Shown: positions 41,831 to 54,302, numbered from the stretch's first letter. The stretch: DNA of 64,000 nt from Corallium rubrum (GCA_964035015.1 CAXIUP010000282.1:65001-129000), one strand, 5' to 3'. The notes: generated from the sequence alone by a model not told the origin. A program made the numbers and translations.

Positions 41831-42430
41831 TTACCTTACATCCAGAAGGTGGCCATTTTGTTGAAAAGCCATAATTATCTGCTGTCTAACAATACGAGAA
41901 GTTTGACCAGTTCTAAATGATACACTAAGAACCAAGGATTGTTGCTGAAGATGATCACGGAATGCACCTCGAGGAATGCTGTTACATACTGGGCTCGGCA
42001 AAAGAATTATCCGCCTGGTAAAACGATTGCCACGAGTAAGAGAACGCATAGAGCGCGATTGTCGGTTAGGAGGGGTCTCAGGAATGAAGCTTGGCACATC
42101 ATCATCTCGGTCTCGCTGTTCGTTGTTGGGAATGTTGCGCGAATTTGTAGGAGTAGAAGAACTACTCTCTCCGTGAAGTTGGTTCGAGCGACGTGGACTA
42201 AAAAGTGTTCCAACTTCCCTTCGAACATCGCTTTCGGAACCAAGACGTGACAATTCTGAAACAATCTGACTGCTCCTTGATGTTACTCTTTCAGTATTTG
42301 TAGAATTGTCGTGGTCCGTGTTCTGAACTCTATTATTTGCCGTTGTATGTATTCCGTACTGACGTGCCCACTCGATGAAGTCGTCCAAACGCTGCAATGT
42401 ATTCCTTGTACTTTCATCGTGCGATTGCAT
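41831..42430 (-). CDS. Partner protein of the integrase-type transposon (first exon)
   Basis: ATG at 42430. A Ser/Thr/Arg-rich disordered N-terminus (about 1-140) is followed by IILLPSPVCNSIPRGAFRDHL and a LVLSVSF..G segment. This Leu-Pro-Ser-Pro module is, from memory, found in proteins encoded next to this integrase type and in fish and cnidarian HECT-ligase-like predictions. The last codons run into a donor (GTAAG|GTAAAT), so more exons could lie below 41831; none is recognisable there. Divergent from the integrase at 44636. Function unknown. Confidence 0.5.
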   Translation of the reverse strand: MQSHDESTRNTLQRLDDFIEWARQYGIHTTANNRVQNTDHDNSTNTERVTSRSSQIVSELSRLGSESDVRREVGTLFSPRRSNQLHGESSSSTPTNSRNIPNNEQRDRDDDVPSFIPETPPNRQSRSMRSLTRGNRFTRRIILLPSPVCNSIPRGAFRDHLQQQSLVLSVSFRTGQTSRIVRQQIIMAFQQNGHLLDVR

Positions 42431-44630
42431 TTTTCTACCTTAACTTGCCGTGTTACTACTCTTGTCTAAACGATGTACGAAAACAATATGAACCGTATGA
42501 TTTTTTTGACTGAATTTTTATAATTTGTGTCAGTAGAATTATTTACGGCTGAACCGCTTTTTGCACGCATATTTTAATTGGATACGGAAATTGCATGCAT
42601 GTATAAAAAATCGATGTTTACTCCTTTTGCCATTTACTGTCTTAGCAAAAATGCTAGGTTTTTTTTATTTTGTGAACGAGTTAAACTACATATTTACATG
42701 TTTACATATAATAGCTTCTAACGAACTTATATGTATTATTTGCATTACAACGTTACGTACCCTGTGAGCTCGCGTGCATGCGTGCCTTGCCCTGTTTCGT
42801 GCTATCCGCGCACAGCGGGTATTTATGTAATTGTCTTTGGATTTTTCACAATGCGCCGATCGATATCAATCGATAGCTAGCTTCACTTCAAATTTCGCAA
42901 ACATCTACTCAATCGTTGTATTAAACAGGTAATATGCTCGTTGCAGGGCAATCAGGTATTGAGTAACCTGTAGTACCTGAAATCAAAAATATGCTCAGTC
43001 ATTCTGTTGCTTAACATTTTGCGTGACTGTTCATCGTTTTCGACGTTTTCGTCCGGCCTTTGTGCACCTTACGCATACATAATTAGTTCCTAACTTTTCT
43101 ACCCTTCGAGCCTCGCGTGAACGTTCTAGCTCACTGCGAAATTTGGTTTTCGTGTCGGCATTATATCCTATTGCAGGATTTGGTGCTTGGGATGGATGTG
43201 GTTTTCGTGACGACATTGCATGCCATTGCTTGCCATGCCCAATATATCATACTTATTTAGTAATCCTTAGCCCTGGTTATGTGCATTTCCTCCAACTTAA
43301 TAAGTAATGCATGTTTTTAGAACATTTCTATGGACTATATAAGTTATAGAGAGTGTGTCACAACACCGTCATCGGTTCCATATATAACATTATTAAGATA
43401 TGTAGCTCAATGCAGCCGACCTCGACTGCTTGTGCACACCACTGATAGAATAGAGGAGTGTGTTTACGACATATACAAAATGTATTCAAAGTATAAAAGA
43501 GAACTAAAGTTTCTTAACTCAACTTGTCTAAAGATTTCTCCAGAGGTGAATAAAATTGTCTGTCAGCCATAATAAAATACTAAAATACTATAAAATACTA
43601 ATTAAATACGAAATACTCCTATTGGCCAGCTTTAGGTATACTCGAATTTTCACAAAATTTTCCATATATGATAATCATTTATTTTTTACTATGTCGTGAC
43701 AATAGTTTTAGTATCAAACTGAAACCTGCCATTGGATATTATAAATAATTAACTATATTGCCAACTGTGAAATGGTGATATACGGTAGAGTTGAAACAAA
43801 GTTCCAAAGAGTGTTTCTATCACTCTGATTCTCTTTGGGAATCATCTGTAACGTCCAGAATGCGTAATATGGCGTCAAAGTTTCCCAATAAATTTACATT
43901 TTTTTGGCTGGCATAGAGCATACAGGATGTTGAAGAAATTTGGGTGTGGCTGGTCGCGTCGGCGATGAAAGCGTCGCAAGTCGCAAGCACGGGTGGCCAA
44001 ATTAAATGGATTGGAATCTGTCTTTCGCCACTTTTACGTCATTTCTCAATTGTTTTAGCCAAATCACGAATGACATTTTCATGTTGATATATTCGTACAC
44101 CTCTCGACCTACGCCTTAGGAAAAAACATATACAATTGTCAACCTTCTTCTAAAGGGCTATATTACTATAATTTTATTTATTTATCGACAACATCTGCTT
44201 TGCATGCTTTTACCGGCAACCGTCTCTTTGGCAGTAGCACTGGTGATTATTATTCCATTCATCGAACACGATATTCGTTTAATTGTGACAATATGTCACA
44301 TAGCTAACCTTAAATTTATTACTAATTCGGTAATTCCCTCTCGAAAGCATTTTAACCCTTTACTTTCCAACGCAACGCCGGCGCTTTTAATTCTTCATGG
44401 TAAGCAAAAGGCTAACAAAAGCAATCGAATGTTGCAAAGAACCGCCAGTGTTTGCGTGTTTATCAGGCGTGTTTACGGCTTTTAGCAACATCCGTGTTTC
44501 GACAGCCTCGTTGACGGTGTTTCGGTTCAATAAACACATTATTTAATAAATATTTACCTATGGTTTAATACATCTTTAAAATATACAAACTCCGGCGTTG
44601 TCTCAGTCAATTTGCGATCTTTGTACAAGA
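42431..44630. other. Divergent spacer of the integrase transposon, two weak small ORFs
   Basis: 43031-43216 (minus) is a 61-codon ATG frame with a basic C-terminus and CVRC. 43330-43572 (plus) is an 80-codon ATG frame beginning MDYISYREC. Neither is recognised. They could be exons or chance frames. The spacer presumably holds both promoters. Confidence 0.35.
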
Positions 44631-44635
44631 GTGAA

Positions 44636-46135
44636 ATGTCTCAGGAGTTTGACGAGTTTCTAAGTACTATTTCGGCTAGGTTGACTGAAGCAGAACGAAG
44701 TCAAACAAGCGTGGACGAAAGAATCGTAGCAAACTCCGCTCGCAACCTTGAGACTGTGACAGATTCTCTCAGGTTGCTTGCCTACGATTTCGAAACATCA
44801 CATCAGATTGACATTACAGAGAACGGCAGTGCATTTCTGAACAATTTGAGACTGTTGGAACGCCATTCAACGAAATTATGGAAAGTGTTAGACACCCGAC
44901 TAAGGCAATTGCACCGCATGGCTTTTAGCGTTGATGTTGGTGCGTCTGGAAATGTTGGGAGACCGAAATTTCTTATTACTAAAGATCAACTGGAGTTTTT
45001 GCGATTAGAAATTGGATTCTCATGGGTTGACATTGGTAATCTTCTTGGTGTTTCCGTTAGCACAATTACACGACGCAGACACGAATATGGTATGGCAATT
45101 CGACAAAATACTACCCAGATCGACAATGAAGCCCTAGACGAAGTAATCCGATCAATTGCTCGAGAGCATCCGTCAATGGGGACTGTTTTAGTTGAAGGAA
45201 TCCTTGCCAGATCTTCTATTCATGTCTCGCGCGAGCGCATCAGAAGAAGTTTGATGCGTACGGATCCAATCAATTTTGTTCGTCGAAAACATCAGACGAT
45301 AAATCGAAGGCGCTACTTTGCTCCGGGACCCAATGCGCGATGGCACATCGATGGTAATCACAAGCTTTTCCGATGGCGTTTTGTAATTCACGGTGCAATT
45401 GACGGCTACTCCAGGTTGATTGTTTTCTTGAATTGTAACACTGACAACAAAGCAAACACCGTAGCAGAATGTTTTCTTTCGGCTGTGCAACGATATGGAT
45501 GGCCCTCGCGGACGAGGTCAGATTATGGAAAGGAAAACGTAGAAGTGGCCAAATTGATGGTCGAACGTAGAGGTCTCAATCGTTCAAGCCACATATGTGG
45601 CCCTTCTGTCCGTAACCAACGGATCGAAAGACTATGGAGGGACTACTTCAGATGTGTAGGATCTGTTTTTTATGACTTATTTGTTTTCCTCGAAAATAAC
45701 GGCCTTTTTTCTGCAGAAGATGACACCGACCTGTTTTGTCTACATTATGTATACAAACCGCGAATTAACAAGGCCATCAACTTATTCACCCAGGGATGGA
45801 ACCACCACAAGTTAAGAACAGAACATAACAGAACACCGATGCAGCTGTACACAGAAGGTATGCTGTCTCTACAAGGTTCTAATTACACTGCGGTCAGAGA
45901 TGTGTTCGACAACCCTAACGATGAAACGCAGTTTCAAGAAATCGACGACGAAGAATATATGCCAGAATTACAGACCTCGAACGATGTTCAAGTACCTTCT
46001 GTACGTTGCCCTCTCACTGCAAACGAACTTATCAGGCTAAGGGAATCAGTTGATCCACTAGCTACTTGCCGCAATTTTGGAATTTCGGTCTACATAGACG
46101 CACGAACATTTGTACAGGGTATTTTAAATAGTTAA
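44636..46135 (+). CDS. Integrase-type (DDE) transposase
   Basis: The ATG at 44636 gives 499 residues; an upstream TTG start is not supported. Residues about 1-110 are helical. About 115-190 is a helix-turn-helix region (WVDIGNLLGVSVSTITRRR). About 225-400 is an integrase core: RWHIDGNHKL (Asp 1), AIDGYSRLIVFL, SRTRSDYGKENV (Asp 2), HICGPSVRNQRIERLWRD (Glu). The Asp 2-Glu gap is 34 residues. All three acidic residues are present and the frame is open, so the enzyme may be active. Single-exon integrase genes of this sort recur in fish, corals and molluscs; the IS3EU or Ginger-related DNA transposons are the closest families I can name, without certainty. Confidence 0.75.
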   Translation: MSQEFDEFLSTISARLTEAERSQTSVDERIVANSARNLETVTDSLRLLAYDFETSHQIDITENGSAFLNNLRLLERHSTKLWKVLDTRLRQLHRMAFSVDVGASGNVGRPKFLITKDQLEFLRLEIGFSWVDIGNLLGVSVSTITRRRHEYGMAIRQNTTQIDNEALDEVIRSIAREHPSMGTVLVEGILARSSIHVSRERIRRSLMRTDPINFVRRKHQTINRRRYFAPGPNARWHIDGNHKLFRWRFVIHGAIDGYSRLIVFLNCNTDNKANTVAECFLSAVQRYGWPSRTRSDYGKENVEVAKLMVERRGLNRSSHICGPSVRNQRIERLWRDYFRCVGSVFYDLFVFLENNGLFSAEDDTDLFCLHYVYKPRINKAINLFTQGWNHHKLRTEHNRTPMQLYTEGMLSLQGSNYTAVRDVFDNPNDETQFQEIDDEEYMPELQTSNDVQVPSVRCPLTANELIRLRESVDPLATCRNFGISVYIDARTFVQGILNS

Positions 46136-46239
46136 ACCTTGCTCGGAATCGCACAAAATGTAATTCACATGCGTGGACTAGTAGACAAATCTCAGTATTA
46201 ACTATACTTCAAACTTTTCATCTCGCTTTTCAGTTATAC

Positions 46240-46425
46240 ACTCGAGAACGCAAGTCATCGCAAGTTGACAGTCACAAATTTCTGTGGCGGTCCTTCGAAC
46301 ACCCAAATTAACAAAATAAGTTTTAACTTTGTCACGGTACATAATATTTTCGGGAAATTATTCAGAAGGGCTGGCTGAGATAGCGTGACTGCCAACTTGC
46401 GATGACTTGCGTTCTCGTTTGATTA
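46240..46425. repeat. Fold-back repeat downstream of the integrase
   Basis: CTCGAGAACGCAAGTCATCG..CAAGTTGACAGTCAC pairs with GTGACTGCCAACTTGCGATG..ACTTGCGTTCTCG. It could be a MITE or part of the transposon end. Confidence 0.6.
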
Positions 46426-46429
46426 GGGG

Positions 46430-47165
46430 TTATGCTGTTTAAATGTCATGAATTACAAATAGTTAGTGCTTAGTGAGTTGAAAATTAAAAGTTTCTAAAA
46501 CGCGACATGCGCAGCACTTAATGACCTGTTAAAAGTTACTAAATTAAAACTTGTATGAGTTGTATCGAAAAACGAAAGGTACGGTCGCACTGGAGAATAA
46601 AATCAGTAGATTTGAGTCGCGTGCCAGGCAACATGTTTTTCAGCATGTTGGTGCATCTTATGAGCATCGTTTGTTTTCGATTGTTTCATAAAAATTTGAG
46701 CAACTTGCGAGATTTTTGGGGGCAAATGGTTCAACGCCCCCCGGAAAAAATTGCTTGTACGCCTATGCTGTCAAACACAGTAACACCGTACCGAAAAAGA
46801 TGGCGACTTGCACATTTTGCCACAATCCCTTGCGTGCCGTAAATATTGGTTCTTGCAGAATTATTGGAAGATATGGTTTTAAAACGATCAACGTTGGTAG
46901 AAATGAAGTTCTTGAATCCTTAATCCACCTTACCATGATAAAATATGTTCAGTCGTTATCTGAGCTGATTTCGAGCTGATTTGATGTCGCAATGCATTGT
47001 GCTTAAATATACCGCTCCATCTTTTTTGGTACTGTCAATTATACATGTATATACAAGTAATACATATATTATATATTTCCTAATAGGAAAATATAATATA
47101 AATAAAAAGGTAATAATTGTAACACATGTAAAAATAGTCCGTAACACATGTAAAAATATGGCACA
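46430..47165. other. No clear gene
   Basis: Open frames of 60-95 codons in three frames look like chance. Short inverted pieces lie near 47075-47095 (TTTCCTAATAGGAAA). Confidence 0.35.
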
Positions 47166-47724
47166 AACAAATTGCTGATTCAGCACAAATTGTGACGTCA
47201 TGTGGTTTGCATGTTAGTTTGGTGAATGTTCAAATGACCTATAGCTCAGTTACTATGTGTTAGAATCAGATGAACCTTTGCACACAAATAGTGTAAGATG
47301 AAATACAGTTGATATTATCATGAATTTTGTTGTCAAGGTAACACTGTTGTACCCAGGCCCCTTGCACGGATTTTATAAAACACCATGTATTTATCTCTGT
47401 GGGCATAATTTTCAAATTATTATATAGTATAAACGTATTTTATGCATGCATAGGTATGACAGTGACATGTCTGATATTAGTTTATCCTTATCAGGAGAGA
47501 AGGCGGTTTATATATAAAATCTGTGCAAGGGGCCTGGGTACAACAGTGTTACCTTGACAACAAAATTGGTGATATTATCAACTGTGTTTCATCTTGCACT
47601 ATTTGTGTGCAAAGGTTCATTTGATTCTAACACATAGTAACTGAGCTATAGTTCATTTAAACATTCACCAAATTAACATGCAAACCACACGGCGTCGCAA
47701 TTTGTGCTGAATCAGCAATTTGTT
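47166..47724. mobile_element. 560-bp MITE with ~200-bp inverted arms
   Basis: ACAAATTGCTGATTCAGCAC at left is matched by its complement at 47700-47720. Arms continue through TAGCTCAGTTACTATGTG, GTGCAAAGGTTCATC-type and TACCCAGGCCCCTTGCACGG to a loop of about 120 bases (47380-47510). An RNA from it would fold into a long hairpin. Confidence 0.75.
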
Positions 47725-49069
47725 TCTTCATTTTGACATCTTTAAATCTTTATAACTCTGGAACTATAAAAGATATCAAGGAGCGGTATCAAGGAACGGT
47801 AAACTGCATATTGTCCTACTTTTTTATGCTCTTTCAAATGAAGCAATAAAAATTTTAATTTAAAAGCACTTTAAGTTCATCTTATAACGTTACAGATCCA
47901 ATATGGCGGAATCCAAGATAGCCAAACGAAGACATCATATAGTGACGTAATCGATTTCATAATTTAAAAAATATTGTTTTTAAAGATGAGGATGCTCATA
48001 GAATACTCTGAACAATGTATAAAGATAGGAAATAGAACAATGGAGTTTGATTAATGAATATAACATTAACACCTACGTACACTCAACTTACCCATTGTGG
48101 TTGGTTAGGTGCAGGTCTTGCTACAGGGTTGTCATGCCAGCCTTGTAGTGACTTGGATTCAGATCAGGATACCCCGAGCTGATCTTGATCCTTGATCTAA
48201 CCACCCCACCCCGTTTTGACCTGCACCTATCACACCAAAAGTTTTGGTGGAAAAGAGAAATTTTTGTACCTTGTTCTTTTGTGAAAGGGGTGACCTGTGT
48301 GCTGCTCTGGCTACGGTCTCGCACTAATGACCGATCATATGTTGGATGCATGTCATACTCGGACACTCCAATAATCCAGGCGCACGCGCAGTTCCCTTGT
48401 TGTTAACCTTGGTTATTACATAACCCCATTTTACCTTCTTATCACAACAACTACTGCAATGGCCATAAACAAAAAAATAAACCAAACTCTTCCTAAATTT
48501 TTAAGTTTTATTGTTTTATCTTCTTGATACTATCTCTAACTACAGTAATAATTAAGTTTTGACTGGAGAGGTTGTTTTGTATATTATTTGGACGGACTTC
48601 ACTTTCTTGTAGTTTTACCTATGACATCACCAATGACGTCATATATACGTAACAGCTGAGGTGACACCAATAAGAATTAAAATATTTTAAAATCTTCTAT
48701 TAGCATACCAAGTTTCACTTCTATAGCATAAATAAGTTTTGAGATATTGACCTATGGCACTGTCTGCCTCCTGTCTACCCCCCCCTCCCTCCACCAACGC
48801 CCCTAAAAAGCCCAGTTAAAAAACCAAGACATACATTAGTCACATGTTTTAAAAACTTCATAACAGTTTCTGGTACACACTGGATTTTACTATTAGATTT
48901 ACTTTAAGTTTACATTTCATTCCCTATATTCAATATGTTTATTCTGTGTTAGCAAGCCTTTCATCTGTTATTAGCTTTCTACTGTATTTTCAACTGTTAA
49001 TTCACAGAACATAATATTAACTATTAGGTCGAGGTCTTTGGAATGGTCACTACATTAGTACATTAGTTT
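47725..49069. other. Dispersed repeats, no gene
   Basis: 47880-48020 resembles the 19.6-kb repeat (CCAATATGGCG, ATGCTCATAG). 48770-48810 has a C-rich ACCCCCCCCTCCC..AAAAAGCCCAGT end like the right side of the 591-bp TTAA element. No supported gene. Confidence 0.4.
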
Positions 49070-49086
49070 CTTTATAGGAATGATAA

Positions 49087-50041
49087 CAACAAAAACAACA
49101 ATCGTTTTACGGCCGTTTTCCCCGCTTACGCGAGGGTTGGCCGGCGGCTCCCCACAGCAGTTTCCTCCACTTCTCTCTCTCCGGAGCATCCTCCCTTTTC
49201 AACCCACACTCTCTCATATCCCTTACCACCACCTGACTCCATGTCATCCTCGGCCTTCCTTGTCCTCTTGTACCTTCCACCTCGAGCGACATGCTCTTCT
49301 TCACGCAGTCACCATCGTCTTTCCGCAGCACATGTCCCAACCATCTCAACCGGTTCCGCTTTATCACATCAGACACCAACTCAATCCCCATTCTTTCCCT
49401 CAGCTCCACACTCGGCACTCTATCCTTTAGCGATACACCACACATCCATCGCACCATCCTCATCTCTGTCCGCTCCAATCTCCCCCTCTGCTCTGCAGTC
49501 ATGGCCCATGTCTCACTTCCATACACCATAGCACTCCTCACACACGTCACATACAGCTTCCCCTTTAGCTTTATTGACACTTTCTTCCAGACAACTCTTT
49601 AAACTTCCCCCACGCACAACGCACCCTCGCCACAGAAGCCGAATTCGCTCCTCCACCCCCATTCAGCGTATCCCCCAGGTAACAAAACTTTCTAACAATC
49701 TCTAAATGTACCCCATTTCCCTGATCCATGCTCTCCTGTACATCACTATCCTCCCCATCACCTGCTCTTTCACACACCTTGCATACAAACGTATCCTCAA
49801 CTCTAGCCAGCGAGCCCTTCACACCTGAGCACCGCTTGTGTACCCATCCACTGCAACCCCTACATCGAATAGAATTATTCCCAGTACCCTTTCCACATAC
49901 AGTACATGGCAACTTCCCCAGCCTTTCAACATCACCACAATTCTTCCCTGACACCATCACCTTTGTTTTACCAGTTTTCTCTTTCAACCCTTTCGCCTCC
50001 ACACACTCTTTCCACCGCAGCACTTTCTCCTTAAGTTCCTC
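49087..50041 (-). mobile_element. 5'-truncated LINE with a 17-bp target duplication
   Basis: CTTTATAGGAATGATAA is repeated exactly at 49070-49086 and 50042-50058. The minus-strand sequence between them is the 3' part of a LINE, in two frames. 50023-49571 has a PHD-like zinc finger (CTVCGKG..CRGCSGWVHKRCSG..FVCKVC), then KFCYLGD. 49580-49107 has VYGSETWAMTAEQ, RMVRWMCGVSL, RLRWLGHVLR and GRPRMTW. These follow the catalytic core in several LINE reverse transcriptases. One frameshift lies near 49575. The 3' tail is TTGTTGTTTTTGTTG-like. Confidence 0.75.
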
Positions 50042-50445
50042 CTTTATAGGAATGATAAAGCGATACTAACATTTTCCATATGTAACTATGTATACTCCAT
50101 AACTTTCATGCAACGTAGACATCAGTAGCTATCTGAGACATCTGAAATTGTTGCTTTGTATAGCATCATTGTCCAGTCGTTATGATCACTGTTATGTTTG
50201 AGGTTTGGAATCATTCAAATAATGTTAGAAATAATATGCTAACAGTTTTTCTTCTGATATTTTAAAATCAAGGAGTGTTACTATTTTTTAATGCTGAAAA
50301 AATGGAAATTAAAATGATTTCGTGTTTAATAGTTAATTCTTACCTTTTGACGACAAATTCAAAACCCTCCTCAACAAAGGCACAAATAATTTTACACCGT
50401 GATTAACACACCTCTTCATACCCTTTCTGGCGACCATATACCGTC

Positions 50446-51118
50446 CGTTTAAAGGGTTTATGAAATGAAAATTTGGCCATAACTTTTTTAGCTCTGTTTG
50501 AAAGAACTATTAAAATGATGAAAAATGGCGTTCACATTTTTCCAATATCTCTTTCTATTCTCAAGTTATTCACATTTTTTCTAATGGCCTGATGACGTCA
50601 CTAGTTGGACACAGCATTATAACAAATCAGAAAATGACGTATAACTTAATCATTATTCAACCAAATCACTTGAAACTTTGTACATGGACACACTTGATAA
50701 ATCTAAACTACGCAAGAAACTACGAAATGAAACTACGCAAATTATTATGTTGCTATGGCAACACACTAGTTTCCGGGTCCCATTTACCTAACAATGAAAT
50801 TATTGGTTTTCTGATATAAAAATCGACCTATTTGATGGAAAACTTATATTTTCTGTCGCCAATATCTTATAAAATGCAATTGACTAGTCAAAAACAAAAA
50901 AAAGTTAATTGACATGGCAGAAAATGAAGAATGTCTTTCTTGCAACAGAATGGCCCGGAAATTAATGTGTTGCCATAGGGGCCATTAGAAAAAATGTGAA
51001 TAACTCGAGAATGGAAAGAGATATTGAAAAAGTGTGAACGCCATTCTTCATCATTTTAATAGTTCTTTCAAATAGAATTAAAAAAATTATGGCCAAATTT
51101 TCATTCCATAAACAAAGA
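50446..51118. mobile_element. 670-bp TIR element with ~150-bp inverted ends
   Basis: TTTATGAAATGAAAATTTGG at left matches the complement at 51095-51115. Arms run through GAACTATTAAAATGATGAA and TCAAGTTATTCACATTTTTT to CTAATGGCC. The interior has AACTACGCAAGAAACTACG-type short repeats and no gene. Confidence 0.7.
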
Positions 51119-51135
51119 TTCCTATAGGTCTTCTA

Positions 51136-51435
51136 AGGGGCCGATTACATGGGTAAACTTCAGCCCTGACTGAGATTTCAGCCCGGCTACTGAGGTATGG
51201 AAAAGAGGAGAATGATTTGAATAAGAATCAAGTGTGTAAATCAGCCAAGTTGTCACAAACATGCAGTATTTCAAATAAACCATATTTATTACTTCTTTAT
51301 CGCTTTTCAGAATGCACTTTCTGCATTCCATACTTCGTATTTCTTATTCAAAACATTCACTCCCTCTTTTCCATCTTCCAGTAGCCGGGCTGAAATCTCA
51401 GCCCGGGCTGAAATTTCCCCATGTAATCGCCCCCT
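51136..51435. mobile_element. 300-bp MITE, AGGGGCCGATTACATGGG ends
   Basis: The right end is GGGGAAATTTCAGCCCGGGC read inverted, finishing CCCATGTAATCGCCCCCT. Arms also share TTTCAGCCCGG and GGAAAAGAGG. Loop about 130 bases. Confidence 0.75.
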
Positions 51436-52925
51436 AAATGCGACAATAGGCTTTTCCCAAAAATTCTTTTTCATGTCATCTGAAGCATGCATGCAACTGT
51501 ATGGCAAACCGCGAAATAACTATCTTATCAATCTCCCGATAACGTTGGGTGAAAATTAACCACTAAAGAAATTCTGCTTAAATTCTTTTTTCTTATTGTT
51601 AGTATCTTGACAAAGGAGGTCTTATCTTCTTTTCGCTTTGGCCTTTAATAGCTGTTCGTTAAGCTTCTTTCCCGTGGAGCCATATAAAGAATACATAATA
51701 AAAAAGACACCTCGGACCAAAACCAACAAAACCAACTGATTCCTTCAACATTTTACGCTGCAATTAAGACATAAAGACATTAGCAAACTTAGGTTTTGCT
51801 TATATACGTTATTACCAAATTCAAAAAAATTATTCTCCAAAATTAATCTGGCTAAATATACCAAGTCCTCATTTGGAATCGTTTTCCCTTCAAAATTTGT
51901 TTTACCCTTATATTATTCTAATATTTCTTTCAAACTCGTATGACCTTCTTCATGAGGAATATGGGGATAAAGTTCCACCAAATCCATTGCACATAAAACG
52001 GGAATACTGGGAGGGCATTTGTATGCTTATTTTTACGAGGAAGGGCATAAAGGTATTGAGGATGTGATTTGTAGTCTATTAGAATTTTTAATTTTCACAT
52101 GCCTCGGTTTCCTTTGTTCTTTTCGGAGAATATATTCAATAACCCCTGATAGTATTTCCCCATCTTGTTCTTGCGGATTTTCGAGTGAAACATCTATACA
52201 TTATTTGTTATTTTGTCCTTAATCTGTTTCACTTGTAAATAGTTCATGGAAAACGTATACGGATAAACTTAAAATGTTGTTGTTTTTTAAGGCAGTTCAA
52301 ATTTACATAATAGAGACGAATCCTTGTGTTTAAATCAGTTTCAAATTGTGTAGTATATTTTAGACTTTATTCTAGTACATTTTTAGACTTTATTCTAGAA
52401 GTTAAAAATAAATAAATATTGAATTAGTTTATTCTGGTGAATGTAATTCATCTTACCTTGCAACTTCAAAATGGTTATATTGTCACTGAGTGATATTTAT
52501 GCTAGGTCGCAACCCTACCATTGTAGAAGAGCAATTCCGTTATTCCATACAGGCTCGCCCTAATAGTTCTAACAGTTAAACGGAATTTGTTGCACGGAAG
52601 AGTTTTAGGAAAAGGTGTGTGACGAATATAAATCGTATCTCAAACAGGAGAACAACGATAGTGTTTTAGTAGGTTAGTAAATTTAAAAAAGCCATGCAGA
52701 AAGTTGGAGCAGATATTTTGAAGCACGTTCGCTGTGCTCACTTGTGAGATATATCCTCTAGGAATGAAATATGTATTATTCTCTACTTAAAAGTACTCTA
52801 GGACGAGAAATATCTAATTTCGCCACGGCCAATCTCCTAATAGAAAAACCCCAACAACATCAGCATCGGAGTCCTTTTTATGCGCGACGTCGACGTATAA
52901 TCCTGCAAGGCCGATAGGTCCTTGT
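51436..52925. other. No clear gene; small ORF with a LINE-like tail
   Basis: The frame 52019-52222 ends with CSCGFSSETSIHYLLFCP, which resembles the C-terminal Cys/His segment (CxCG..E...H.LF.C) of some LINE ORF2 proteins. It is possibly a short LINE remnant at about 51880-52220. The rest is AT-rich without features. Confidence 0.35.
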
Positions 52926-53107
52926 AGACCTTATTCAAAAATGGCCGCCGAATTAGAATTCTTTTATGTGCATATAAATAGCCCTTATGACCTCGTTTTA
53001 AAGTAAAAATTATTTTGAATTTCGCACATGAAAACGAGTTCATAAGGGATAATTTATATGTATATAAAAGAATTTTAATTCGGCGGCCATTTTTGAATAA
53101 GGTCTAT
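52926..53107. mobile_element. 180-bp palindromic MITE
   Basis: GACCTTATTCAAAAATGGCC..GCCGAATTA at left pairs with TAATTCGGCGGCCATTTTTG..AATAAGGTC at right. Inner arms also match (CTTATGA.CTCG). Confidence 0.75.
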
Positions 53108-53449
53108 ATTGATGTATAAGTGTGTAAAGAGCCAACCGTCTATAAAATATGCTGCATCTAACACACACTGTGATTGGTCAATTACCGTGTTTATATCAGA
53201 AAATCCGGTTTTGACGTCACTGAACGGCATTTTTTAGCCTTATCTCATAAAAGAAATATAAAATGGATGCCCCGTGTTTTATATAACGTGATGCATACAT
53301 TCCATTGATTTTGGGAGAATTCGAAGTACTTATATGTATATAAACCCATGTATTATATATTCAAATTTTCTACGTTTCAGGGGCAAGACACTTTTTCTTG
53401 TAATATAATATGTTATATTTAATATGTTCTATGTTATATGTTATTGTGT

Positions 53450-53885
53450 AGAGTATCAGGTATCAGATATTGGGTAACAGATATTGGGTATCAGGTTTCA
53501 GGTATTAAGTATCAGGTATCAGATATCAGGTTTTAGGTATTAAGTATCAGGTATCAGATATCAGGTTTTAGGTATTAAGTATCAGGTATCAAATATTAGG
53601 TATCACATATCAGGTTTTAGGTATTAAGTATCATGTATCAGATATCAGGTTTTAGGTATTAAATATCAGGTATCAAATATTAGGTATCACATATCAGGTT
53701 TCAGGTATTAAGTATCAGGTATCAGATATCAGATATCAGGTTTTAGGTATTAAGTATCAGGTATCACATATCAGGTTTCAGGTATTAAGTATCAGGTATC
53801 AGATATCAGGTTTTAGGTATTAAGTATCAGGTATCAAATATCAGATATCAGATATTAGGTACCAAATATTAGGGATCAGGTGTCA
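53450..53885 (+). repeat. AGGTATCAGATATCAGGTTT minisatellite
   Basis: A dense array of 7-10-bp words (AGGTATC, AGATATC, AGGTTTT, AGGTATTAAGT) arranged in larger units of about 35 and 60 bases. Confidence 0.85.
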
Positions 53886-54177
53886 TAATTATATTAAAAT
53901 ATGAATAACCCTAAATATAGTTTTTTTTAAATCTATATAAACCGATAAAACATTAACTAAATTTAGTAACAGATTTAGACTGCAATTATAATTAAGCGAC
54001 ACATATGGAGACCATGGTGAAGTTTGGTAATTAATCCTGACAATGTTTACGTACGTAAATCACGCATGAATATTCAGCGTATTTTAGCTATGTAATTTAC
54101 GTATGTAATTTATCGTATCAAAACCAGATTATTAACATATGTAATTTACCTATTATAAAAATTTACATAATTTTCGC

Positions 54178-54302
54178 TTTCACCGGTCACATTGTGTTGA
54201 TTCCAATTTCACCGGTCACATTGTGTCGATTCCAATTTCACCGGTCACATTGTGTTGATTCCAATTTCACCGGTCACATTGTGTTGATTCCAATTTCACC
54301 AG
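54178..54302 (+). repeat. 29-bp tandem repeat, four units
   Basis: The unit starts TTCACCGGTCACATTGTGTT and ends GATTCCAAT, with one T-to-C change in unit 2. There are no spacers, so it is not CRISPR-like. Confidence 0.9.
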
